A stretch of 64,000 bases of DNA from Fremontodendron californicum (taxonomy: Eukaryota; Streptophyta; Magnoliopsida; Malvales; Malvaceae): contig JAULJL010000035.1 in NCBI GenBank assembly GCA_030761205.1, positions 11,178,001-11,242,000 on the forward strand, written 5' to 3'. Of the stretch, positions 44,378 to 56,662 are shown one piece after another. The notes beneath the pieces are model-generated. The model was not told the DNA's origin and searched no databases. It saw only the letters and a list, made by a program, of their open reading frames with translations. Position 1 is the stretch's first letter; every line of letters starts with the position of its first letter. Position numbers and translations under genes: made by a program.

Positions 44378-46950
44378 ATTACATTGGAAAAATAGAGAAA
44401 AAAGTCAACTTAATTCCTCTTAAAATAAAATGAGAATTTGAAAATGACCTTGAAAAAAGACATGGAGTCGCCACCAATCTTTTTTAGCTAGGTGTGATCG
44501 GCCACCTATTAAAATCGGTTTTGTAAAATATTTTAAAATTAATTAAAATATTTTTTTAAAAACCAATTTTAAGTCTACGTTATAAACGAGAGAAAATCGA
44601 AGAATCGGGTTTGGGACTCGATTACGTGCGGGGAAGGATTAGCACCCCTACAACGCCCGTATAAAACGGTACCTTATTAATCGTGTGTTACATTAAGTCT
44701 CGATAAAAAGTCGGTTTCAAATTTGGTATTTTAAATTAATTCCCAATTTTAAGAAAAATAATTTCATTTTTAATTGAAAATGATTCAGAATTTATTAATT
44801 CAAAATTTTCTCATATTCCCCAACAAGCGTGGCAAAATATAGAAATTTTTATTATTTTGGAAAATTTTTCGAATCATTCTCGTTTTAAAGAAGATATTCC
44901 ATTATTAATGATAATTGATGATATCCTCCCCAGCAAACCCAGCAGAGAACTCATGAATTATTTTAACTCGAGAATATCTTTATTTTATTGAAAATCATTA
45001 TATTTTCCAAAACATTTAAAAAAAAAGAATATGAACATATGTTACAGAAATAAAATGACATAGCAAAGTCTAGATAATATAATGCAACCTAAATGGTATG
45101 ATATAATTTAGCATATTCTAAATGAAATGAAATATCCTAAGTCACATGATATATTCTAAATAAAATGAAATATCCTAAGTAACATGATATATTCTATATG
45201 AAATGAAATGGCCTAGGTAACATGATATATTATAAATGGAATAAAATGATTTAAATGATATGGCTTTTTTAAATGATATGGCATATTTTAAATGACATGG
45301 CATATTCTAAATAATATAACCTAAATGACCTAGAATATAATCTAAGTGACATGAAATGACATGAAGCATAAAATAATGCTATCATGGAATATGCATGAAA
45401 ATAAAAATAATAATGCATGAATATATATATGCTAAATGATGTGACAAAAATAAATGACTAAATAAAAAGCATAGGATAACATGAAATATTCAAAACCATA
45501 TAACAAACAATAATCATCATAAAAAGTGAATTAAAATAATAATAATACCATAGAAAAATATCATAGCAAAAATCACATATTAAATAAAATGCATGAACAT
45601 GGAAAATGCAATGCATGAAAATGTATTTTTTTCCTTTAAATAAAGAAATCCGTATATCTAAGAAGATATCCAGCTGCCTTAGGAAAATATGTCAAATTAA
45701 AATTTCTAAAACCAAAAACAAAAAAAAAAAACTTTGTGATTGTTTAAAAACAATTTTGAAGAAAAACTTGAATGGAGATTAAAACCCTAACCAAACCCTT
45801 TAAAAATGGCTCTAATTTGCTAAGTTTAAAATCCCGGACTTGACCACCCTTGACCCGAGCTTTATAAAATTATTTTTAAAGATTAAAATAGTCTAAAAAC
45901 CAGACTAGGACAGTAACTAAAGTTCCTAATCAACCCCCTCTAAATGCCTTAGCCAAATTCAACAATTGTTTTTCCTTTGAATTCAAATATACCTCTACTG
46001 TCCAGTTTTAAATCACGATTTTTTAACCTATTTTTAAAATTTCAAAAAAATCTAAAGAACATATTGGAGACTCAGAACATGTAAAACTACACGGGAAAAA
46101 ATTGGTTTAATTTTTTTTATTAAAGATAACTTCCCAAAAAAATCGAGAAAGTTAGAAAACTGGGTGAAAACTGTTTTGCCAAAACACATTTTTTTGCCTT
46201 TGATAAAATCATTTAAAAAAACAAAGTAAAAATATTGGAGACTCTCTTAAAGACCTACAAACACTATCTAAAACATTTAAAAACCTTGGACAAAAATTGG
46301 CTAAGTAAAAAAAAATCACAAAGGTAGAATAATCAATTTGACAACTCTTTAATTTTCCACAAGTATGCTCAAGTGAGCATGACTTTGAGCCATTGATTGG
46401 CCTAAGTCATAAATAATGTGGCATGACATGATATGCATGAACATACAGAAAATTGAATGCATGATTTAAAACCTAAATGGTATGAAAAATACATGGCATA
46501 CATAACATCCTAATGCCTAGCATGAGTTTGCATGGCAATAAATGCAATTCTAACCTAAGTATGCATAAGATGCATAATAGTGCAAATGAGACTTAGACCT
46601 AAAGTGACATGAAAAGCATGATAATACAAAGTGACCTAAGATTTAAATAGCATAGCAATCCATGGCAATACCAATATGATTCTAGACCGTATATGCGTGG
46701 GAATATACATGGCAATATTAAGATAGCCTAGACCTAAAATATCATGAGAATGCATGAAAATGTCATGAACATATAATGACCAATAAACCTAATACTAGTG
46801 CATGAATAAACAGCAACTAATACACAATCTCATGGCATAATAATGCAAAGTAATTGTACCTGAACGAAATGTAAATGCACACACAGGTAAGAAACACGTG
46901 CAAAGGCCGAATGGCCATTAAATAACCTAATGCAATCCTAGCTAGCAAAT

Positions 46951-47490
46951 AACACAAACACATGGAAAACCAAATCAAAATACACAATGTTATGGCATGA
47001 AATGCAAACTATCAACTAAATAAGATGAAAATGCACATGTAAAACATAGGAAATGGAGGAGGCCGAATGGTCACATGACAAAATATAAGATGCAAACATG
47101 GCAACATACAAGGTATGATACATGAGAAAAATGCAAAATATAATCAAGAAGAACACAAGGGCCGAAACCTATAAGGAAATATCATTTCATGAAGAGGCCG
47201 AATGACCATTAATTCTATATGGAGAAATGTAGCAAGGCATTAACACAAACACATGGCAAACTAAATCAAAACACATAATATTATGGCATGAAATGCAAAC
47301 CTATCACCTAAATAAGATGAAAATACACATGCAAAACATAGGAAATGGAGGAGGCCGAATGGTCACATGACAAAATATAAGATGCAAACATGGCAACATA
47401 CAAGGTATGATACATGAGAAAAATGCAAAATATAATCAAGAAGAACACAAGGACCGAAACCTACAAGGAAATATCATTTCATGAAGAAAA
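46951..47490. repeat. ~291-bp tandem duplication in the long LTR
   Basis: The unit from AACACAAACACATGG (46951 and 47242) through GGAGGAGGCCGAATGGTCAC to GAAATATCATTTCATGAAG occurs twice in tandem with few differences. The surroundings are rich in short AAATGACATGG / AAATGATATGG units (45050-45370). Confidence 0.8.
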
Positions 47491-48310
47491 AGAAATATAA
47501 AAGAAAATATAGCATAAAAAATGTAAAGAACATGATCAAAATAAGCATAGACATGCAAAGAAAATAACAAGAAAAACTAGTAAACAAAACAAGGAAAGTT
47601 AAGCTCTATGGTTGGTACAAAATGGGTATAGCCTCTCCCCTGACCATAATCACTTGATCTTGTCAAGATCATGAAGCCTTTCCATTCTAACCTCTTTTGC
47701 TTCATTTTTTGTAAAAGATCAGAACATTAAATAAGTAAATAAACCTTCCACAATCATGTTTCCCCAACAACATGCAAAGAGAAAAAAATCAAGGCAAGCA
47801 TTCATGTTAAATTCGGCCAAGCAAAAATACTGTAAAAATTTATTTTCAACCATTTTTGATGAAGAAGAAAAGATGAAAACTTAAGTAAACATTTTAAAAC
47901 ATTGATTTCTATGAGAAATTTAGTAGGAAAACAACGTGGAAAATGAAGAAATTAACATGGAAATCAAGAAGAAAACAATGCTAGAGCTAGGTAGAAATGA
48001 CTACTTTCAAGCTCTTTTGAGAAAATCTTTTCTTCCTTTCTTTCAAAAACCTTTTTTTTTTGTCTAAATTAGCTACTGGCTTCCTTTCTCAAATGACCTA
48101 GCCTATATGGGAAAAAACAAACATTCCCCTCTCATTCCTTCCTTGGCCGGTTGGCCTCTCAACCATAGGATAGATTGTGCACTTTTTCTCCTCCAACTTT
48201 GGCCCTTAGATTAGGATCTTTTGATGACACAATAAAAATACCTTCTTGCCAATTGATACCAGCCCTTAAGATATGTACTCAGCCCTTTTAATAACCTGAA
48301 CCATTAGATG

Positions 48311-51300
48311 AAATAAGGATACAATCCCATACTCTCCCTTGCTTGACCGAATGACCCTCTACCCTTGGATGAGTTGTGCTCATCTTTCTTCTTCCATTCT
48401 TGGCCATTGGATGAGGATCTTTTCATGACAACATAAAAATGACATCTTGTAAATTAATCCCAGCCCTTAAAATGTGTACTCAGCCCATGTAAATGGCCTA
48501 AGCTATTGGATGGAAAGGACCAATCCCATGGTCTCCCTTGCTTGGCCGAATAAACCTCTACCCTTGGATGAGTTGTGCACATCTTTCCTCTTCCATTCTT
48601 GGCCATTGGATGAGGATTTTTTGATGAAAAATAAAAATGTCATCTTGGCATTTAATCCAAACCATTGAATGGTGTATTCAACTTTTCTACAAGGCACCTA
48701 AACCATTGAATGAAAGGGGGACCATTTGCAAGGTACTAGTGGAAGCATTTTGAGCTTGATAGTGACTAAGGAATTAAATTGATCAAGCTTCATTCTTCTC
48801 CTCTTTGCTGACCGGCCAAGGGAGGAATTATCTCAGCAATTCCTTCATCTTTCATATTTTTCTTATTTACAAATTGGCCCCTTTCGGTTTATTCGATAAA
48901 ATGACCTTTTTGACCCCCGAACCTAAATAAATAGCAAACGGACTTCAAATTCAAATTTTATTTTTTCAATACTTCCAAAATAATAAAAAATTGAATTCTG
49001 GAAGTTTTCAAAATTTTTCGAGTCCGTTTGCTATTTTTTTTGATTTTTTCTTCCAAAAATGCCCTTTTGTGTACCCAAACTTTTACCACTTTTTAAACGA
49101 GCTCCCAATCCAAATTTTTATTCACCAATCTCATCCAAATAAATTAAAAGTGTGATCTGGAAGTTTTGGTAATTTTTGGAGCTCATTTTCTATTTTTTCA
49201 GGATTTATCTACTTGAATTTCTACATAGTGGGCCCGAGATTTGGCCATTTTGCAAACGAACTTCAAATCCAGATTTTCTTTCGCCAATCTCTCAAAAATG
49301 ATTCAAGAATGAGATCTGCAAATTTTCAAAATTTTTGGAGCTCATTTGGTATTTTCTCGAATTTCCCAGTTTTTCCCTTTTGCCTCTGAAGCCGAGTTTT
49401 GCTCAAAACAAGTCCGATTTTCAAATTTTCTTGTTTTGAGCCTTTTTTATATATTTAATTGGAGCTAATCCGAAAACACCCAACTTTTATGATCAAATTC
49501 CCTTCCGTTTTGATTTTTTCCTTTTTTCAGTATCGGGAATCTCCTCGTTTTTCCATTTTTCCTCCAATCGGCTCTTTTCTTGGAATTTCTTCAAACTGAG
49601 CCTTAGGCTATCCTTGTTTACTCATTCCTCATTAATTAGGGCCTTTAGTTTTACCGAATCGGGCAATTTTGTAATTTTCCCAATTTCATCAAAATCCACT
49701 AAAAACCCTAATTATCGGTTTTCTTCTGAATTGACTTTTCCTTCAGTTTTTCTTCCAAGTAGCTTCTCCATTACCCGTAGTCAGTGCTTATATTTCATTT
49801 GGAACCTTCAATTCTGACCCATTTGATCGTTTAAGCACTTTTCCCCAAATTTCTCGAACTAAGGTTTCCTTTCTACTGAAATTTCGTAACCCAACTTCCG
49901 AACTCCATATCTCTTAAATAAGGATACAATCCCATACTCTCCCTTGCTTGACCGAATGACCCTCTACCCTTGGATGAGTTGTGCTCATCTTTCTTCTTCC
50001 ATTCTTGGCCATTGGATGAGGATCTTTTCATGACAACATAAAAATGACATCTTGTAAATTAATCCCAGCCCTTAAAATGTGTACTCAGCCCATGTAAATG
50101 GCCTAAGCTATTGGATGGAAAGGACCAATCCCATGGTCTCCCTTGCTTGGCCGAATAAACCTCTACCCTTGGATGAGTTGTGCACATCTTTCCTCTTCCA
50201 TTCTTGGCCATTGGATGAGGATTTTTTTGATGAAAAATAAAAATGTCATCTTGGCATTTAATCCAAACCATTGAATGGTGTATTCAACTTTTCTACAAGG
50301 CACCTAAACCATTGAATGAAAGGGGGACCATTTGCAAGGTACTAGTGGAAGCATTTTGAGCTTGATAGTGACTAAGGAATTAAATTGATCAAGCTTCATT
50401 CTTCTCCTCTTTGCTGACCGGCCAAGGGAGGAATTATCTCAGCAATTCCTTCATCTTTCATATTTTTCTTATTTACAAATTGGCCCCTTTCGGTTTATTC
50501 GATAAAATGACCTTTTTGACCCCCGAACCTAAATAAATAGCAAACGGACTTCAAATTCAAATTTTATTTTTTCAATACTTCCAAAATAATAAAAAATTGA
50601 ATTCTGGAAGTTTTCAAAAATTTTCGAGTCCGTTTGCTATTTTTTTTGATTTTTTCTTCCAAAAATGCCCTTTTGTGTACCCAAACTTTTACCACTTTTT
50701 AAACGAGCTCCCAATCCAAATTTTTATTCACCAATCTCATCCAAATAAATTAAAAGTGTGATCTGGAAGTTTTGGTAATTTTTGGAGCTCATTTTCTATT
50801 TTTTCAGGATTTATCTACTTGAATTTCTACATAGTGGGCCCGAGATTTGGCCATTTTGCAAACGAACTTCAAATCCAGATTTTCTTTCGCCAATCTCTCA
50901 AAAATGATTCAAGAATGAGATCTGCAAATTTTCAAAATTTTTGGAGCTCATTTGGTATTTTCTCGAATTTCCCAGTTTTTCCCTTTTGCCTCTGAAGCCG
51001 AGTTTTGCTCAAAACAAGTCCGATTTTCAAATTTTCTTGTTTTGAGCCTTTTTTATATATTTAATTGGAGCTAATCCGAAAACACCCAACTTTTATGATC
51101 AAATTCCCTTCCGTTTTGATTTTTTCCTTTTTTCAGTATCGGGAATCTCCTCGTTTTTCCATTTTTCCTCCAATCGGCTCTTTTCTTGGAATTTCTTCAA
51201 ACTGAGCCTTAGGCTATCCTTGTTTACTCATTCCTCATTAATTAGGGCCTTTAGTTTTACCGAATCGGGCAATTTTGTAATTTTCCCAATTTCATCAAAA

Positions 51301-51521
51301 TCCACTAAAAACCCTAATTATCGGTTTTCTTCTGAATTGACTTTTCCTTCAGTTTTTCTTCCAAGTAGCTTCTCCATTACCCGTAGTCAGTGCTTATATT
51401 TCATTTGGAACCTTCAATTCTGACCCATTTGATCGTTTAAGCACTTTTCCCCAAATTTCTCGAACTAAGGTTTCCTTTCTACTGAAATTTCGTAACCCAA
51501 CTTCCGAACTCCATATCTCTT
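48311..51521. repeat. 1.6-kb direct tandem duplication, near identical
   Basis: 48311-49915 (1,605 bp) repeats at 49916-51521 (1,606 bp). By eye I found only a T-run length change (near 48615 / 50220) and one substitution (near 49012 / 50617). The junction shares AAATA-like microhomology. Confidence 0.93.
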
Positions 51522-51799
51522 AATATAGACCTAGGATTATCAAAATTCTTTCACCATTTTTCAATTGAACTTCAAATCTTGATTTTGAAAGTAGGTTGAC
51601 TTTTTCAGTAGTTGACTTTTTGGGGTTGATTTTTTTCGAGGTTGACTTTTTCAAGTTTGACTTTTTATGTCTGCTTTCTTAAACTAAGTCACGGAGTACC
51701 ACCTGCAGGATGAGAAAAGTCTTTTTGCATTCTGAAACATCAGTTTAGGGGAAAAAATCTGATTTAGTGGTCCGAACAAAATTAGGTGTCTACAATTAC

Positions 51800-52080
51800 C
51801 AACTATTACCAACCAAAATTACCGCCAATCTAAATCGTTCCCGCCAAACTATTATTAACCAAAATTACGTACAAAAACTTTTAGTCATAAAAAGTCTGTT
51901 GGTAATACACAATTTTCATCGGTATTAGTCCAAAATTCGGTCGGTAATACGCAAAACTATCACTGATGGAATTCGATTGGTAATTTCTGAAATTTCATCA
52001 CTGATTCATAGTATTGCCAACAAAAATAATCCGTTGGCAATATTTCCGTCGATAGTTCGTCTTTCTCTTATAGTAAATAT
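51800..52080. repeat. CACTA-2 terminal region, part 3
   Basis: TTGGTAATAC, CCGTTGGCAATATTTCCGTC and similar motifs continue from 44377. It ends CGTCTTTCTCTTATAGTA, which inverted is a degraded CACTATAAGAGAAAG terminus. The matching left end was not found. Confidence 0.55.
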
Positions 52081-52496
52081 ACTTTTACCGATGATAAAAT
52101 CCTTCGATAAAGGTTATTGGCGATGGAAATTCTTTAAAGTAAATAGAAATTAATGTTTTTATTTATTTCTTTTGTGACAAATTTTTTTGTCGTTAATAAT
52201 CCATAAATTTCGTTGTTAATATTCTTTCTTTTTTATTTTTTGAAAATATTTTTATCGACGAAAATTTCGTCAGTATAAGTAGTTTCCTACGAATTTTTTA
52301 AGGACGAAAATTTTCGTTGCTAATAATTTTTTAAATTTGTCGCTAATTTTTGACGAAAATATTCCGGTCATAAATTCCGTTCAAATAACCCTCAACTCCA
52401 TCGGTAAAAATCTTCTCCCACCTAAACTTTGTTCTGTCCGTAAAGGTCCCAAATTCCGTGAAAAAAGTTTCATGAAAAGTCTTTTTTCTTGTTTTG
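52081..52496. repeat. Further CACTA-like subterminal sequence
   Basis: TTTTTATCGACGAAAATTTC, TTGTCGCTAATTTTTGACGA and GGTCCCAAATTCCGTG lead to TCTTTTTTCTTGTTTTG. Inverted this resembles a CACTACAAGAAAAAAGA end with two changes. It could be the true terminus of the outer element or of a separate remnant. Confidence 0.4.
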
Positions 52497-54228
52497 AAGG
52501 ATTAAATTTGTAAGAAATGAAAATGTGCAAATTCTTATTTCCCTCCTAACAAATTTAAAAATAAAAATAAAAAAAATTGTGGAAAACTTGAACAAATATG
52601 AATATTAGTACAAAGCAATTAAGGAGAGGATGAATATGAATTGTGGAAAACTTGAACTTATAGAAACAAAAAATTAGAATTAAAAGATTAAATGTCGGGA
52701 AAAAATCACAAAGTAAAGCATTAAAAAAAGGTAAAGGAGGGAGTGCGCTACAATTTACAGAAGCTTGGTTTTTTTTTTTTTTTATTATTATTATTCAAGT
52801 TACCTAACGATTTTAACAAAAATACCAATAAATAATCAAACGAAATCTAAAAAATAAATGTTGCACTTGAAAAAAGTTGATAAAATTGATCTTTGAAGCA
52901 GTGTAGTCGATACTGTACCGATATCGGTTATACCGGCCGATATGTACCGGTTTTATGGTAAACTATAACGGTATCAGTATCGTATCGTTTCAGTTTTTGT
53001 ATTGGTCTGTATGGATCGTACCAATTTGTACCGATCAATACCGACATGTACCGATTGGTACAAGATTTTGATTTTTTATTTATTTTTAAAAATTAATCAC
53101 TTATTTGATTTTTTGTAAACCAATTTCTAATATTTCCTATCATTTTTATTTTTTATGTAATTACATTTAAAAGTAAAATATGTTTATTAAATTAAATTAT
53201 TGAACCTAATTAAAATTTATTATATTTTTTTAATATTTAATATTTATTTTATTTATTTGATGCGTAAAAATTTTTAAAAAAATTATATTTACATTTGCTT
53301 ATAAATATATATAATGAAAATATATTTGCGCATATATATAATATATATTTTATTAGTAGAAGGGATATAAATTAACTAATTTTGATTTTTTTAACTCTGT
53401 TTCCATATTTTATTTTTCTCTTTTTTCCCCTCTAATCAAGATAGTACACGTATAGAGGAGAAAATTTTCTTATGATGATGATATGTAAAGATAAGCATGA
53501 CATGAGCAAATCCATTAGATTTAATTATTATTTTTTTGGAAGAATAAAAAATAAAAAATAAAACAAAGTATTTGGATGCAAAAGCAAATTAATAAAAATC
53601 ACGAAAGATTATAGACAAATACTTATATATATTTTAGTGTTTGAATCCTCGCGTTATTTTATTTTTATTGTTATTGATAATATATTGAATGTGATTATGA
53701 TAAAAAAAAACATGAATTTAGAGTTAAAATTGAATTTTATGATAAATTATACAAAATATCTCAACTTGATAATAACTTTTAAAGTAAAGTATAGATGTAA
53801 AATAATACAAATAAATTACGAATACGCGAATCTAATTCATTATATGTAAAAAAAAAAAAAATTAAGATGAATATCAAAATTGAGTTCATTTAAATTATAT
53901 TAATATCCATCATTTTTATTCATATTAAGAAATAAAAATACTAATAAAATATAAACTAACAATTATCATATAATAACTCATAACTTATAACATTATTTAA
54001 CATTTTCTTTTTTACTATTTAAACATCATAATATTTTTCTTTTGATTCAACACCAAAAGTTTTATGAAAAAAAAAATACTTACATCAACCCATCTCATAA
54101 TATTATTTAGTATTTTAATTTTTAGCGATAATTTATCAATATAATAATTTTTTATTCAATAATATAAAAATAAAAAATTAATATTTTATTTTTCAGAAAA
54201 AATAAAGAATCAATCATTATACAACACG
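52497..54228. other. No gene seen; AT-rich with a TACCGAT motif cluster
   Basis: At 52905-53070 the words TACCGAT, ATACCG and TACCGGT occur about a dozen times on either strand. The remainder is very AT-rich without coding signal. Confidence 0.5.
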
Positions 54229-54720
54229 TGACACAAAATTAGGAGTTATTTGAATAGTGTCATACACGAATATGACATGAAAAAATAATTAAAATACGAT
54301 AGGACACGAAAAAATAACATGACCATGACATGAATACAAGAATGTGTCAAAATTTATATAAAATGAACTTGACACAAAATTGAGAATTATTTGAATAGTG
54401 TCAATTAAACCTGGCAATTTCGAACACGAACGAACATGAAAAAATAACTAAAATACAATACAATACAATACGAAAAAATAACATTAACATAACACGAATG
54501 CACGAATGTATCAAAATCTATCAACACGATAAAAAAAAAATAATGTGACACAAAATTAGAGGTTATTTGAATAGTGTTAATTAGATTTGACAATTTCGGA
54601 TACTACACGAACACGAAAAATAACTAAAACACAATACAACACGAAAAAATAACACTAACACAATACGAATACACGAATGTGTCAAAATCTATACATAACG
54701 TGTCAAAAACTTATATACAT
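54229..54720. repeat. Three diverged tandem units (ACACGAA-rich), ~140-175 bp
   Basis: Units start GACACAAAATTAG and contain TTATTTGAATAGTGT, ACACGAAAAAATAACA and CGAATGTGTCAAAATCTAT (from about 54229, 54371 and 54545). An inverted relative lies at 55665-55825. Confidence 0.75.
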
Positions 54721-55569
54721 ATATAATACCCTTAATACGATTATAATATAAAAAATATATAAATACAACACATAATAATTATAAAAAAAATTTAAAATTA
54801 TAATTACTTGAAGCAATTGAGAAACTACTTTAATTGTATTTTATAAAATTTATAAGATTTTATAAGATATGCAATTTTGTTTGGTTTAGTCTATAAGAAA
54901 AAAAAAAACATTTATTTTTGTCGTTTAGCAGTGCCAGGCCAGCTGCCAATTTGCAGTGTAGAGGTGAGCAAGCATCCACGTAGAATTAGTAGTGCAAAAT
55001 CTGAAGATGTTAGCCACAAATTTACAGGAATTGATATTTGAAGGTCATTGTCATCTTAGTTTTAACTTTAACGTTGTTGTTATAGTTTACATGAAATATC
55101 TGATTTTTTTTTTTTTTGATAATTGAAATATCTCAATATTAATTCTGTCTTCATCAACATAGATACATACGTCATTGAATATGTAATTCCAACAGCAACT
55201 AAACTCAAACCCATGTGCATTGTTTTTCTTTTTGTTTTCTTGAATTCCACTTACATCTTCACTACCACAACCTGCCTTTTTTTTTTTTTTTTTTTTTCAA
55301 TCTTGCTAATTCTGCTTCTTCTTAAGATTTTGTTTTGGTTTGGTAAGATGTTCTCTTTTCCTAAGCAAAATTAATAAATGAAAATTCATAAATCCTTATA
55401 TTAAAAGCAATCCACCTCAATTGTATAACCAATCGAGAGGATTTGTTCGTGGCAAGCCAATTTTTTTTCTTTTGATTCTGGCGAAGAAAGAAAGAAAAAA
55501 AGAAAAAGAGAGGAAAAGAAAGAGGCAAGAAAAAGAAAGAAGGAAAGAGAAAAAAATAAGAGAAAGATT
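54721..55569. other. No gene seen; AT-rich stretch with simple repeats
   Basis: Poly-A/T runs and a (GAAA)n purine tract at 55480-55560. The small ORFs here are Phe/Ile or Lys/Glu low-complexity translations. Confidence 0.5.
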
Positions 55570-55830
55570 GTGTATATGTATCGTGTTTATGTTCGTGCTA
55601 TTTTTTTTGGTTCATAATCGTATTCAAGGTATGATATATTTATATAAATCTTGATATGTTAATAATTTGTTTTATGTAGATTTTGACATGTTCGTCTATT
55701 CGTGTCGTGTTCATGTTATTTTTCATGTAGTGTCGTGTTTTAATTATTTTTCTCATGTTGTATTCGTGTCTATAATCATGTTGTATCCGAAATTATTATG
55801 TCTAATTGATACTATTCATTTATTATTACA
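55570..55830. repeat. Inverted copy of the ACACGAA-rich unit
   Basis: TTCGTGTCGTGTTCATGTTA, GTATTCGTGTCTATAATCAT and AATTGATACTATTCATTTAT are the reverse complement of the 54.2-54.7 kb units. The two arrays face each other about 0.9 kb apart and may be the arms of one foldback element. Confidence 0.65.
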
Positions 55831-55869
55831 AGAATTCATGTTTGACTCGTTTGAGAGATGAATTTTAAT

Positions 55870-56520
55870 TTTTAGGAAAATAATGGGAAGAAAAGTTTTA
55901 CTTGAAATACCAAAGCATCAATATCATGTATTCCAATAAGGAGAATGTGTTCTTGTTGCACAATCGCGAAAAGAACAGAGATTATCACAAAAACTCATGT
56001 TTGACTTATTTGACAGACGAACTTAGATTTTGAGGAAAATGAAGGGAAGAAAAGCTTTTCTTGGGAAAACAAAGCATCAATATCGTGTATTCCATAAGGA
56101 GAACGTGTTTTGGTTGCACAATCGCAAAAAACGGAGATTATTACGAGAATCTATATTTGACTCATTTATGATACAAACTTTGACTTTGAAAAAAATGAAA
56201 GGAAAAAAAGTTTTACTTGAGAAATCAAAGCATCAATATCGCGTAATCTAATGAGGAGAACGTGTTTTATTGGTTGCACAATGGCGATAAGAACGGAGAT
56301 TCTTACGAGAATTTATGTTTGACTCATTTGTAGGACAAACTTTTATTTTGACGAAAATCAAGGGAAGAAAAGCTTTTCTTGGGAAAACAATGCATCAATA
56401 TCGTGTGTCCCAAAGAGGAGAATGTGTTTTGATTGAACAATCGCGAAAAGAACGGAGATTCTTACGAGAATTCATGTTTGACTCATTTGAGAGACTCCTG
56501 GACCCAAATTTTAATTTTCG
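55870..56520 (+). repeat. Four tandem ~156-162-bp units, partly open on the plus strand
   Basis: Units start GGGAAGAAAAG (55884, 56044, ~56200, 56362) and contain AAGCATCAATATCGTGTATT, GGTTGCACAATCGC and TTCATGTTTGACTCATTTGA. In the plus frame they read KMKGRKAFLGKTKHQYRVF and RKKRRLLRESIFDSF repeatedly. Unit lengths are not all multiples of three, so a continuous protein is unlikely. Confidence 0.8.
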
Positions 56521-56569
56521 TAGGCTAAAATTATGTTTTTAATAAATGTTATGATTTTATTAAAAGGAT

Positions 56570-56657
56570 AAATTTCATAGGTGGCCAATCACACCCAAAC
56601 GAAAAAGATTGGTGTGACTCCTTGTCTTTTTTTTTTTTTTTAAATCGTCTAACAATT
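56570..56657 (+). repeat. Remnant of the Tat/Ogre-like LTR 3' region
   Basis: GTGGCCAATCACACCCAAA, AAAAGATTGGTGTGACTCC and TTGTCTTTTTT match, in the opposite orientation, the landmark near 44450-44505. The copia-2 element begins six bases further on. Confidence 0.6.
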
Positions 56658-56662
56658 GAAAA

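Larger units (their letters stand above)
44378..51799 (-). mobile_element. Tat/Ogre-like long LTR, probably solo, putative TSD ATTAC
   Basis: On the minus strand it starts TGTAGACACCTAATTTTGTT at 51794, the same sequence that begins the plus-oriented LTR at 63418. It runs without coding capacity to about 44383. Near its far end it carries the family landmark GGAGTCGCCACCAATCTTTT and GGGGAAGGATTAGCACCCCT (plus strand). ATTAC stands at both borders (44378-44382, 51795-51799). The far terminus reads CCAAT instead of a clean CA, so the end is off by two bases or mutated. Without the internal 1.6-kb duplication it would be about 5.8 kb, a size seen for Ogre LTRs. No pol, PBS or PPT was found, hence solo. 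Confidence 0.65.

Noticed and set aside
55421..55654. Lys/Glu-rich ORF
   Set aside because: Translation of a purine microsatellite.
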